Below the pieces are notes generated by a model, which was not told the DNA's origin, made no database searches, and saw only the letters and a program-made list of their open reading frames with translations. From Haematobia irritans (Eukaryota; Arthropoda; Insecta; Diptera; Muscidae), in NCBI RefSeq assembly GCF_050003625.1, contig NC_134398.1, forward strand, positions 203,664,583-203,728,582: a stretch of 64,000 nucleotides of DNA, written 5' to 3'. A program made the position numbers and the translations under genes. Below, one piece after another: positions 43,273 to 53,415 of the stretch (position 1 is the first letter of the stretch; every line of letters begins with the position of its first letter).

Positions 43273-45015
43273 CTGTAATCCCGAAGATCTCTCTGGAACT
43301 GTGGACACGAAGATATTAGAGCGAAACTAGTGAACCAAACAATAAATTCAAGGGCATGAGGGTCTCGTTTGTAGAAGGTATCAGTGGGGTCAAAATAGTC
43401 TGAGTACTAGAACTGTTCACACAAAGTTCTCAGTGACTTTAGCTCCGAAGGTTTCCAAGGACCGAGATGGAATAGTTGACACGAAGGTATCAGTGGGGGA
43501 GCTATTGGCCTGACGGTCGCAGTAGTGCAACTGTAGGCCCGAAGGTATCAGTGGGGCACATGAAAGCCTCAGTGTTGGAACTCAGATTTGATTGGAGAGA
43601 CGTCGCCCTGCCTCATGTCGCCTGATTTGTGAAACTATAATCTCGAAGGTCCCTGTAGGTTAGGATAGGTTAGGTGGCAGCCCGATGTATCAGGCTCACT
43701 TAGACTATTCAGTCCATTGTGATACCACATTAGTGAACTTCTCTCTTATCACTGAGTGTTGCCCGATTCCATGTTAAGCTCAATGACAAGGGACCTCCTT
43801 TTTATAGTCGAGTCCGAACGGCGTTCCACATTGCAGTGAAACCACTTAGAGAAGCTTTAAAACCCTCAGAAATGTCACCAGCATTACTAAGGTGGGATAA
43901 TCCACCGCTGAAAAATTTTCCCTGTAGGACTGTGAACACGAACATATTACAGCGAAACTATTGAACCAAACAATTAATTCAGGGACGTGAGGGTCTCGTT
44001 TCTAGAAGGTATCAGTGGGGTCAAAAAAGTCTCAGTACTGGAACTGTTCACATAAAGTTCTCAGTGACTTTAGCTCCGAAGGTTTCCAAGGACCGAGATG
44101 GAACAGTTGACACGAAGGCATCAGTGGGGAAGCTATTGGCCTGACGGTCTCAGTAGTGTAACTGTGGGCCGGAAGGTGTCAGTGGGGCACATGAAAGTCT
44201 TAGTGTTTGATTAGCAGGAGGATTAAAGATCCCTGTCTCATGTCGCCTGATTTGTGAAACTATAATCCCGAAGGTCTCTGTGGAACTGTGGACACGAAGA
44301 TATTAGAACGAATCTATTGGACCAAATAATAAAATCAGGGGCCTGAGAGTCTCGGTTGTAGAAGGTGGTCAACAAAAAAAATCTCAGTGCTGGAACTGTT
44401 TACAAAAATATCTCAGTGACGGAACTAGAGCACGAAGGTTTCCAAGGACCGATGTGGAACAGTTGATACGAAGTTATTAGTGGGGGAGCTATTGGCCTGA
44501 CAGTCGGAGTAGAGCAATCGTAGGCCAGAAGGTGTCAGTGGGACACAGAAAAGTCTTAGTGTTGAAACTCAGGTTTGATTGGAGAGCGAAACAATTGAAC
44601 CAAATAATGAATTCAGGGGCCTGAGAGTATCCTTTATAGAAGATAACAGTGGGTACAGAAAAAACTCAGTGTTGCAACTGTTCACATAAAGATTTCAGTG
44701 CCGGGATCATAGCTCCGAAGGTTTCTGAGGACCGAAATGGAACAGTTGAAACGAAGGTATCTGTGGCTGAGCTATTGGCCAGACTGTCTCAGTAGTGCAA
44801 CTGTAGGCCCAAAGGTACCAGTGGGGCACACGAAAGTCTCAGTGTTGGAACTCAGGGTTGATTAGCAGGAGAATTCAGGATGCCATGTCGCCCGATTTGT
44901 GAAACTGTTGAACCAAATAATAAATTAAAGGGCCTGAGAGTCTCGGTTAGAGAAGGTATAAGTGGGGTCAAAAAATCTCAGTGCTGGAATTGTTCACATA
45001 AAGATCTCAGTACCG
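43270..45015 (+). repeat. ~350-bp higher-order units of the minisatellite
   Basis: Units contain, in order, CTCATGTCGCCTGATTTGTG, GAACTGTGGACACGAAGATA, GAACCAAA(C/T)AATAAATTCA, CTCAGTACTGGAACTGTTCA, CCGAAGGTTTCCAAGGACCG and AGCTATTGGCCTGACGGTC. They restart near 43260, 43610, 44235, 44580 (truncated) and 44885. One is split by SINE C. About twelve monomers make one unit. Confidence 0.85.
43660..43918 (-). mobile_element. SINE copy C, 5'-truncated, in the minisatellite
   Basis: Tail TTAGGATAGGTTAGGTGGCA at the left; ends at CCACCGCTGAAAAATTT, so the tRNA-like head is missing. The duplication TCCCTGTAGG (43650-43659 and 43919-43928) marks the insertion. Confidence 0.92.
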
Positions 45016-45020
45016 GAAGT

Positions 45021-46310
45021 TTATGACTGAAAGTGAATAATCTAACGAGTTACTACCATAACCTGAATTCCGTCTTATCGTACACGAAAAAACCCTTTTA
45101 GCCAGTAATTTTCTTGCCGTCATAGTATCTATTTCTGAAGCTCAGTGCAATTGCTACTTTCAAGTAACTAAAAGCGCATCTTTGCAATGAAACCATCAAG
45201 CAACTTCAAGCGACAACAATAAAAAAGGGCAACAAAATCGCATGTCATTTCTCATGATCTTTTCGCAAACAAAAAAAAAAACGAAAAGAAGAAACAAAGA
45301 TGAAAAAATAAAATGACATGAAAACCCAAAAAGTGAACAAAAACTAGGAAGAAGAAACACTTCTTCAAAAACTTAGAAAAATTGTTAGAGCTACAACAAG
45401 AGACATGTTGCACTCATTAATCATGACAGGAGGGGAGGGTATCAAAATTGAGCGTATATACAATTTTCATGAGGCAACAACATCAGTGGTGGCAGATGGA
45501 AGTCTCTATTCCTGCTCCATAGTCATGCACATTGGAGTATGTGGAGTACGGATGCCGTGAATCGTTTATGAAAGTCAAAGATTAACAATAGCTGCAGAAG
45601 AAAAATATTTTGTTTTTGGAAGATGATGTTGCATCTTGCATGCATTTGCTTTAAGCTTGAGAAGTTGATGGCGTTTGGGTTTTCGTTTTTTTTTAAGGAA
45701 ATAAAGTGAATCGGTTACTTCTTGCCGTAAATATTCGCGATGGCGATGGAAATTTGTCATTTTGTTGTTGGAAAATGTCTTCTTCTTTGTGCCACAATTT
45801 CCACAAGATTTTATGGAGTAAAGCTATAACAATGACATGTCTTCCTTTTGCTGATGGTTGTGCAATTCCTGCTGACTCAAATGATGAGAAGGATTTGCTC
45901 AAACTGTCTGAAATGATGATATAAAATGTCAAAGGAGCAATTTGCAAATTCATTCGATTTATTTCATGGCATTAAAACTGATAGTAACGGGTTATGATGG
46001 TTTGTTTTTTGGAAGATGGATCACATTTTTCGCAGTCTCCAGGGTTTGGATGATTTGCGATACCCATCACGAATGTGAGGGCAAAGTGATGATTACAGGT
46101 GTTGTGTGGCGATCGCCATTTATGACGAGTCACACCTTTTACGCCACTTTTTTGGAATTCTCAACGGTAACGTTGCTAAACACCGTTTGTATATCAATCT
46201 GGAGAAAGTCAGTACACCAATCGCCGCCTCAGAAAACTATCGCCATGTTCTCATGATCATGTTGCCAAGGGCTATGTTTACACCAATGGACTTATGAGTT
46301 ACACCAATTT
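45021..46310. other. Gene-free spacer
   Basis: No gene recognised. GTACACGAAAAAACCC near 45080 resembles a MITE edge. ORFs of 60-104 codons on both strands between 45575 and 46300 overlap each other and show no motif. Confidence 0.4.
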
Positions 46311-47340
46311 TCCGTGGCCGAAGTTACGCGACGTTCTTCATCTCACAGTTCTTGAAGCATCCCAGGAATAATAGAGCGAACATGATAAACTTTTACCAAT
46401 TTTGTGATCCTTGGGCCAACAACGCGTCGCGGTCTCCGAGTCTACGACACAGCATCGTCATCGAGTGATAAGGTTAGCTATTCGTCTATTTCGATATCTC
46501 AAAAACCATGCCCGTCTTGCATACTCATGGGTTCGATTTCTGCTACGACCGAACACCAAAAAGATTTTCAGCGGTGGATTGATTATCCCACCTCAGTAAT
46601 GCTGGTGACATTTCTGAGGGTTTCAAAGCTTCTCTAAATGGTTTCACTGGAATGTGGAACGCCGTTCGGACTCGGCTATAAAAAGGAGGTCCCTTGTCAT
46701 TGAGCTTAACATGGAATCGGGCAGCACTCAGTGATAAGAGAAAAGTTCACCACTGTGGTATCACAATGAACTGAATAGTCTAAGTGAGCCTGATATATCG
46801 GGCTGCCACATAACCTAACCTACTTGAGCATCCCTAGAGTGGCAAAGTCACAAGGAGAGTTATTCATAGAATTCGACGTCTCCCATCCCGTAATGACCAA
46901 GGGCTATATTGATTTCCTGGACACACCCAATTCAACGGCCAAAGTTATTCATAGAATTCGTCGTCTCCCATCCCGTAATGACCAAGGACTATATTGATTT
47001 CCTGGACACAACCAATTCAACGGCCGAAATTACGCTCACCCGTAAAGGTGCACGACATTTTCCATGTCATAGTTCTTGAAGCATCCTAGGAATGAAAGAT
47101 CGAACATGAGAAACTTTTACCAATTTTGTGATCCTTGGGGCAACAAAGCAACATTCATCGATTTCGAAGTCTCTGAACCACAACACCGTCATCGTGCGAC
47201 ATGGTTTGCTATTCATTTATTTCGATATCTCTGGGACAATCTTGGAGCCCTTAGAGCATTCCGAGAGTGCTAAAGCGGCAAATAGAGATATTCATAGAAT
47301 TCGTCGTCTCTGAGCAGAAAATTACTATAATCGAAGTTAG
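46311..47340 (+). repeat. Diverged tandem duplication, ~710-bp and ~105-bp periods, with SINE D
   Basis: CATGTCATAGTTCTTGAAGC to TTATTTCGATATCTC (47060-47232) repeats 46335-46500 (CATCTCACAGTTCTTGAAGC...). Within it, AGTTATTCATAGAATTCGAC to ACCCAATTCAACGGCC (46858-46940) is repeated immediately (46942-47024). Part of the 46220-46320 sequence (CCAAGGGCTATGTTTACACC) is a more distant relative of the same block. Whether an old coding sequence underlies this is undecided. Confidence 0.7.
46507..46821 (+). mobile_element. SINE copy D
   Basis: Head partly lost (starts CATGCCCGTCTTGCATACTC, lacking the first ~25 bp and part of the middle of the tRNA-like region). The body and CATAACCTAACCT tail are complete. 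It carries a GATT duplication in GGTGGATTGATTATCCC. Confidence 0.88.
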
Positions 47341-47640
47341 CGTTAGCATCAGATCAGAGCAGAACTGAGTACATGACCCAACGAGAGATGAGAATAGAGA
47401 ACATGACCAGACTACTCAATTTGTTACTGGATTATCCAACATTATCCCAATGCATGAAAAATGAATAATGTTTCTCCTATACAGAAGACATTTAAAAGGT
47501 CGATTAAAGGTTAATCATATAGGACGATCATCCTCCAAGATACTTGAAGAATTACCTCTCCCTAGACGTTGGAGAATTTTCTAGCTGTCTACTGTAATTC
47601 TTTCAATGGGATTTGTGCGGTTCGTAAAGCACCCCAGGTA
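47341..47640. other. Spacer before the RT-containing satellite
   Basis: No feature recognised; no ORF of note. Confidence 0.35.
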
Positions 47641-47966
47641 TATTTGGGCCTTTGGGGATCCATTCATCTCATTCCTAGAATTTTTCTTTGGACTCACTCA
47701 TCATTCCCGATTTCTGCCAAATGGTTAGACTGATTTTGAAATATAAGTCAGGCAAAGAATTGAGTATGAGTGAAACCTACAAGACGATCTCTCTTCTCTC
47801 CCAAACAGCCAAAATACTTGAGACATTGGTGGACCAGAGCGTCATGTGGACTTACGCCTTTAAGCACAAACTGTTTCCCATGATGATCACCATGCCTGTG
47901 GACCTATATAAAGCCTTAGATACTTTCATCCACACCATCTTAATGAGCCGTATAGGAGTGACATAA
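47641..47966 (+). pseudogene. LINE reverse-transcriptase N-terminal fragment, copy 1
   Basis: The 47688 frame reads KYKSGKELSMSETYKTISLL followed by SQTAKILETLVD. This matches the pattern of RT motifs 1-2 of non-LTR elements (KPGK...SYRPISLLSxxxKxxExL), with Arg/Pro of the RPIS signature changed. No catalytic aspartates follow: after about 90 codons the frame ends in the satellite unit (GCCGTATAGGAGTGA). The element type (Jockey/R1-like) is only a guess. A relative is at 48672-48900. Confidence 0.6.
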
Positions 47967-48106
47967 GGGGTTTCCCATAGTGCGGAATTGATTCACCACC
48001 GAAGTGGAATAGAGGGTAAGAGCTCGGGCGCCAGTTTTTTGTGAAATTTAGAGATAAAAAATTTATAGCCAAAAAGGAGTAGAATGTGGAGTTACCTAAA
48101 GCAGGA

Positions 48107-48326
48107 GGGAGCCACCGTGGTGCAATGGTTAGCATGCCCACCTTGCATACTTGCATACACAAGGTCGTGGGTTCGATTCCTGCTTCGACCGAACACCAAA
48201 AAGTTTTTCAGCGGTGGATTATCCCACCTCCCACCAAGAGAGAAGTTCACCACTGTGGTATTACAATGGACTGAATAGTCTAAGTGAGCCTGATACATCG
48301 GGCTGCCACATAACCTAACCTAACCT
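48107..48326 (+). mobile_element. SINE copy E with internal deletion
   Basis: Complete head (GAGCCACCGTGGTGCAATGG, A-box-like TGGTTAGCATGCCC, B box GGTTCGATTCC). The body from CAGTAATGCTGG to about the CTCAGTGATAAG region is deleted, so CCCACC joins directly to AAGAGAGAAGTTCACC. Duplication ACCTAAAGCAGGA at 48094-48106 and 48327-48339. Confidence 0.94.
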
Positions 48327-48671
48327 ACCTAAAGCAGGACATTGAGAACTTAACCTCTATTATACATCATCACCGGCAGAGAGGAAATGTTAGATTCTGA
48401 AATATATGCTCGGGCGCCAGTCCTATTGCAGCAGCAGTTACCTAAAGCGGGGTAGACTTCAACCAGGATTGTTGGACATCTACTCAACCTCTATTCCATC
48501 TTTCTTGATGGTGTTGAGATTTTATCTTAGGCGGACGATTGTACAATCGTGGCATCCGAACCTTTTATTCAACAACAACTGGTATTTTTGTTATTTCTAA
48601 GCAACAAATTCAGCAATCACCCCTTTGTATGTAAGGCGGACCAATGCCAATAAATACACCACAGTGGTTCC

Positions 48672-48900
48672 CATTTTGTATTCCTAGAATGTGTGTTTGG
48701 ACTCACTCATCATACAAGATTTCTGGAAAATAGGAGGACTGATATTGCTACAAAAGCCTGGTAAAGACATAAGTGTGAGGAAATCGTCAAAACCGATATT
48801 TCTTCTCTCCCAATGAACCAAGATATTTGAGACATTACCATCGTGGAGGCACATCTTGAGTTATACCTTTACCGCAGAACGGCCTACGCGTTTCTTGCCC
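48672..48900 (+). pseudogene. LINE reverse-transcriptase N-terminal fragment, copy 2
   Basis: Codes, with a stop and frame changes, for FWKIGGLILLQKPGKDISV followed by KPIFLLSQ and TKIFETL: the same RT motifs as 47641-47966 and better preserved around KPGKD. It is followed in the same unit by TTCTTGCCCAATCGAAAGCC and the satellite block GATGAAACGATGG. RT-derived sequence was therefore duplicated together with the satellite. Confidence 0.65.
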
Positions 48901-50234
48901 AATCGAAAGCCATTGTTACGGCCATCCGTGTCACCCTTTTCGAGGATATAGCGAAAACTTCAACACTGATGGAGATGAAACGATGGGTTCTGAAATATAT
49001 GCTCGGGCGCCAGTAGTATGGGGAATTTAGAAGAAAAACAATTGGAAACCGTATAGGAGTGAAATAAGGAGATACCAACAGCAGGATTCTGAGTTCTTAA
49101 CCTGTATTTCACTTTACCACAGAAGAGGATGAAACGTTGGATTCTGTAGTATATTATGTCCGGGCGCCAGTACTATGTGATATTCAAGGGTAAAAGGTGG
49201 AAGTTGTATAGGAATGGAATAAGGTGTTACCAAAAGCGAGACATTGAGAACTTAACATGTATTCCAATTCACTTCCGACAGAGATAATACGTCGAATATA
49301 TGATGGGTCGCCAGATCATTGTGAAATTTAGAGATAAAAATGGAAGCCATATTGGAGAGAAATAAAGTATTACGCTGGTGGAGTTGAAACTTTGGATTCT
49401 GAGATATATGCTCGGGCGCCAGTTTTTTGTAAAATTTAGCGATATGAATTTGAAGGCATACAGGAGTGAAAAATGGAGTTATCCAAAGCGGACCATTGGG
49501 TTCTTAACCTCTATTTCACTTCACGGCCGATGGAGTTGACACGTTGGATTGCGGAATATATGCTTGGGCGCCACTCGTATGTGAAAACTACACATAAAAA
49601 ATGGAAGTCATATAGGATTGTAGTATGGAGTTACCCAAAGCAAGGAATTGGGTACATAACCTCTATTCCAGTTCAACACGGGTAGAGATGAAACTTTGGT
49701 TTCCGAAATATATGATCGGGCGCAAAGGTAGCGATGACAAGTGGAAGTCATAGAGGAGTGAAATAAGGAGTTACCCAAACCGGGACTTTGAATACCTAAT
49801 CTTTATTCCGCTTCACCATCGGCGGATATAAAACATTGGATTTTGAAATATATGCTCGGTCGCCAGTTTTATTTAAAATTTAGACATAAGATGTGGATGG
49901 CATATAGGAGTGAAATAAGGAGTTACTCAAAGTGAGGTATTGGACTCTTATCCTCTAAACCACTTCACCACCCATAGATTTTGAAACGATGGATTGTAAA
50001 ACATATGCTCGGGCGCCAGTTCAATGTGAAAGTTAGAGATAAAAAGTGAAAGGCATATATGAGTGGAAGAAGGAGTTACCCAAAGCAGTGTATTGGGAGA
50101 TGAAACTTTGGATTCTGAAATGTATGCTCGGGCGCCAGTTCTATGGGAAGTTTAACGATTACAAGTGTAAGACATAAAGGAAGTTACCAAAGTCGTGACA
50201 TTGAATATAATACTATTCGATTCTGAAATATATA

Positions 50235-50574
50235 GATTAGGTTATGTATAGTGGCTGCCCTATATTTCAGGTTCACTTAGACTATTCAGTCCATTATGAT
50301 ACCACAGTGGTGAACTTCTCTATTATCACTGAGTGCTGCCCGATTCTATGTTAAGCTCTATGGCAAGGGACCACCTTTTTATAGCCGAATCCGAACGGCG
50401 TTCCACATTGCAGTGAAACCACGTAGAGAAGCTTTGAAACACTCAGCCAGCATTACTGAGGTGGGATAATCCACCGCTGAAAAAACTTTATGGTGATTTG
50501 GTCGAAATTGGGTTTGAACCCACGATCCTGTGTATGCAAAGCGGGCATGCTAACCATTGCACCACGTTGGCTCC
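50235..50574 (-). mobile_element. SINE copy F in the ~154-bp satellite
   Basis: Full-length reverse copy: ATTAGGTTATGTATAGTGGC at the left, CATTGCACCACGTTGGCTCC at the right. It is more diverged than copies B, C and H. The flanks GAAATATATA and GAACATATAT suggest a decayed target duplication. Confidence 0.9.
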
Positions 50575-50612
50575 GAACATATATTTTGAAATATATGCTT
50601 GGGCGCTACGTT

Positions 50613-51290
50613 TTTTTTTCAATGTGACAAATTTGCGAATACAAATAAATATCGATTCATTTTTCCAGTGGTTATAGTTTTGTTAAAAATTTCCCTTTGG
50701 TAATTTCCAATTTGTATTAGACCATGCTGGCTTTACAATAAAATATTTATTTAACATGGAAAATATCAAAAATCATTCCTAATCAAAAGTGTACTATTAT
50801 TATGTGGGAGTGGAAATTGTTGATGAACTTCTAACCAAATACCATTTTGCAAATTATTTGATTATTCTAATTTTCCCATCACAAAATGTGTCATTTTCAT
50901 GCTAGCCATGTGTCATCTATCATGTTGGACTTTTAAAATAAACTGAAAATTGGGATTGCAAAATATTGACAACGACAACGAAATCCATTTCAATATGTAA
51001 ATTTTGCAAGAGAATAAGAGGGTATCAACTTAAATATATGCATATTTAGCAGAATTTCCAGTGGGATGTTTGGAATAATTGGTAAAACTATGATGTAGTG
51101 TGATGCGGTTTGATTTGTGCTGAAGAATTAAATAAAAATAAAATTCCAGGAATTTGTGCTTAGATATTTAAGGTATACAATGGTGCCAGATACTTTTTTT
51201 TTTATTAAATAAACTCAGTTCGAAATCACTAATTGATTTAATGTATACATTACCAAAATAAGTACAACGTTGGTATGTGCTCTGTCTGAG
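50613..51290. other. Gene-free AT-rich spacer
   Basis: No gene or repeat recognised. Confidence 0.4.
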
Positions 51291-51342
51291 CTTCTACTTT
51301 GGTAGATTTTTTGTTAAAATATTCCATTGGAAGAGAATACCA

Positions 51343-51665
51343 AAAAAAATGTCAGCGCGACCTATGAGATCATCGATATAAAATAAGGGCGCTATGAGCT
51401 CTCCTGGAAAATAAGCCCCAAAGCCCAAATGAAAAAGGTCCCCAAAAGTAGGACGAAGCTTCATAACGAATGTGAGACCCATTAAAATCTGTCCCAATAA
51501 AAAATGTCAGCGCGGCCTATGAGATCATCGATATAAAATAAGGGCGTTATGAGTTCTCCTGGAAAATGAGTCCCAAAGCCCAAATGAAAAAGAGCCCAAA
51601 AGTAGGACGAAGCTTCATATGAGACCCATTAAAATCTGCACCAATAAAAAATGAGCCCCAACAAG
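51343..51665 (+). repeat. Tandem duplication, ~160-bp period
   Basis: AAAAAATGTCAGCGCGACCT to GACCCATTAAAATCTG (51345-51490) is repeated at 51505-51640 with small indels (the AACGAATG segment is missing from the second). Blocks such as AAAATGAGCCCCAA link it in style to the ~230-bp satellite that follows. Confidence 0.9.
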
Positions 51666-51869
51666 ATTCGTCTAAAGCATGAAAATCAACCCAAAAATCG
51701 GGTTCTTTTTCACTGCTGACTTAAACGAAAATGAACTAATGGAAAAATATGATGGTTTTAAAATTTTGGTATCTCTTTAGCCCACTTTGGGCTATGTTCA
51801 TAGCAGAAAGTCTTAAACTCTATCCGTAGGCCATACACTTTTATTGAGCCGCCTTATGACAAATACTTG

Positions 51870-52290
51870 ATGACCGCTGAGAAATCTGGGCACCGAAGTT
51901 ACGAATACAACTAAACTACTCTCCGTTCAGAGGGTCACATTCCGAGGGTCTCATCAACGTACCGCATACTATCGGAAGAAACCGTACTAGTGGTAATGGG
52001 ATTGGTCCCAATAGTTCTTCAGACAACCGAGCGGAGAAAGATTTTTCTTACCATCCGACAGAGGACATCCAGCGAGAGACAATGGAGAAATGGCAAGAAT
52101 GTTGGAGAAACGAGAAGACACGCAGATGGATACATAGACTTTTAACAGATATTCAAATATGGCTAAGGATATATGGACTTGAACCACGATGGGGCCCACC
52201 TCGAAATAATGCGAAGGCGCTTTTGAGGTGGAAAGTATACACCGAGGTGAGGCAGGATGGGTTTTTAGCGGGTATCGTTGCGCTCTGATG
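51870..52290 (+). pseudogene. R1/Jockey-like LINE C-terminal remnant
   Basis: Frame at about 51912-52050 reads VSSTYRILSEETVLVVMGLV followed by PIVLQTTERRKIF, the pattern after the RT palm in R1-like elements (YRTVS-x-A-x-x-V-x-AGxxPIxL-x-x-ER). After a frameshift, 52082-52180 reads KWQECWRNEKTRRWIHRLLT followed by DIQIWL, matching the W-x-x-RW-T-x-x-L-IP-x-x-x-x-W pattern of the same family. The zinc-finger end is absent. Orientation is plus; no target duplication recognised. Confidence 0.65.
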
Positions 52291-52573
52291 GTGTACGGCA
52301 CATGACATGTGGTGCAAACATTTTTTCATCCTCACCCGTGGAAAATGGGCCCCCACTTGAAAGGGTTCTTTTTCACACTATAGTTTAAATGAAACTCGAA
52401 TATAAGCCTTAATTTTATTTTGGGGTCGATTAATTATGAAGCAACATTTGGGTTTTGGGGCTCATTTTCCTAGGGTCTATTTTCATATCGCCCCTCCCAC
52501 CATCGTTAAACCTTAGAATGTGAAAATAGGCCCCACGTGCCAAACGAAGCACAATCCCAAAAAGGCAATTTGG

Positions 52574-52890
52574 GGTTAGGTTAGGTGGGAGCCCGATGTA
52601 ACAGGTCCATTGTGATACCAGAGTGGTGAACTTCTCTCTTTTCACTGAGTGCTGCCCGATTCCATGTAAAGCTCAATGACATGGGACCTCCTTTTTACAG
52701 CCGAGTCCGAATGGCGTTCCACATTCCAATGAAACCACTTAGAGAAGCTTTGAAACCCTCAGAAATGTCACCAGCATTACTGAGGTGGGATAATCCACCG
52801 CTGAAAAACTTTTTGGTGTTCGGTCGAAGCAGGAATCGAACCCACGACCTTGTGTATCCAAAGTGGGCATTCTAACTATTGCACCACGGT
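52574..52890 (-). mobile_element. SINE copy G at the edge of the ~230-bp satellite
   Basis: GGTTAGGTTAGGTGGGAGCC at the left; TGCACCACGG at the right. The internal segment between CAGG and TCCATTGTG of the tail block is deleted. B-box complement GGAATCGAACCCACGA intact. Confidence 0.9.
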
Positions 52891-53129
52891 TATGGGGTTT
52901 ATTTCCATTTTAAATATTGGGAGCGTCATTTTCTTGATGGGGACCCAAATATAAAATGAAAATACTCCCAAAAAAACAAGAAAAATTCAGTGCTGTTGCT
53001 TTGCGTATACATTTTTAACGTCTTATTTCATTTGGGGTTAATTTTCATGGGGCCCATATTGATACCGCCAATTTCTTTTTTTCTTAAAACTTTATATTTT
53101 TCCATCAGCTAGGATTCATTTACACACGG

Positions 53130-53415
53130 TCTTTTAAATTAGAACTGAAAATGAGGCTTAATTGTATTTTGAGGTCGATTTTCATGCTTCAATTACATTT
53201 TGTTGGGGCTCCTATTCATTATGAAACGTCGCCCCATGGTTGTCGGCCTTTTTCATTAGGGCTTGTGGCCCCTTTTTATTAGAACTGAAAATGAAGCTTA
53301 ATTGTATTTTGGGGTCTATTTTCAGGCTTCAATTACATTTTGTTGGGGCTCCTATTCATTATGAAAAGTCGCCCCACAGTTGTCGGCCTTTTTCATTAGG
53401 GCTTTGGGACACATT
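53130..53415 (+). repeat. Tandem duplication, ~140-bp period
   Basis: AGAACTGAAAATGAGGCTTA to GGCCTTTTTCATTAGGGCTT (53141-53262) repeats at 53281-53403 with a handful of differences. Confidence 0.9.

Larger units (their letters stand above)
40491..45020 (+). repeat. G+C-richer 29-bp minisatellite array, 4.5 kb
   Basis: Degenerate tandem monomers on the pattern GCCCGAAGGTCTCAGTGGTG plus GAACTATAG. The 29-bp length can be counted directly in many neighbours, for example at 42300-42420, where consecutive monomers start CTCAATGGTGG, CTCAGTGAATT and CTCAGTGATGA. Monomers are about 20-40% different from one another, but larger blocks are near-identical (42116-43272) or form ~350-bp units (43270-45010). 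The short ORFs are on both strands and not conserved in frame. No hairpin or promoter is evident. The composition is sharply different from the flanking AT-rich array. Confidence 0.88.
47967..50234 (+). repeat. ~154-bp satellite (GCTCGGGCGCCAG family)
   Basis: The marker GCTCGGGCGCCAG or a near variant occurs at about 48018, 48408, 48999, 49159, 49305, 49411, 49562, 49711, 49853, 50009 and 50125. The core spacing is 149-160 bp. Other conserved blocks: GATTCTGAAATATAT, CATATAGGAGTGAAATAAGG, AGTTACC(C)AAAGC and CTTAACCTCTATTCC. The first units are longer because they include RT-like sequence and SINE E. The array resumes for ~40 bp after SINE F (50575-50612). Confidence 0.87.

Noticed and set aside
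40491..45020. CRISPR-like array (29-bp regular units)
   Set aside because: Units are contiguous without spacers, vary strongly between neighbours and lie in a eukaryotic genome.
45942..46297. 104- and 63-codon overlapping ORFs
   Set aside because: Different frames of the same strand, no recognisable domain; partly continuous with the unassigned repeat at 46.3-47.3 kb.
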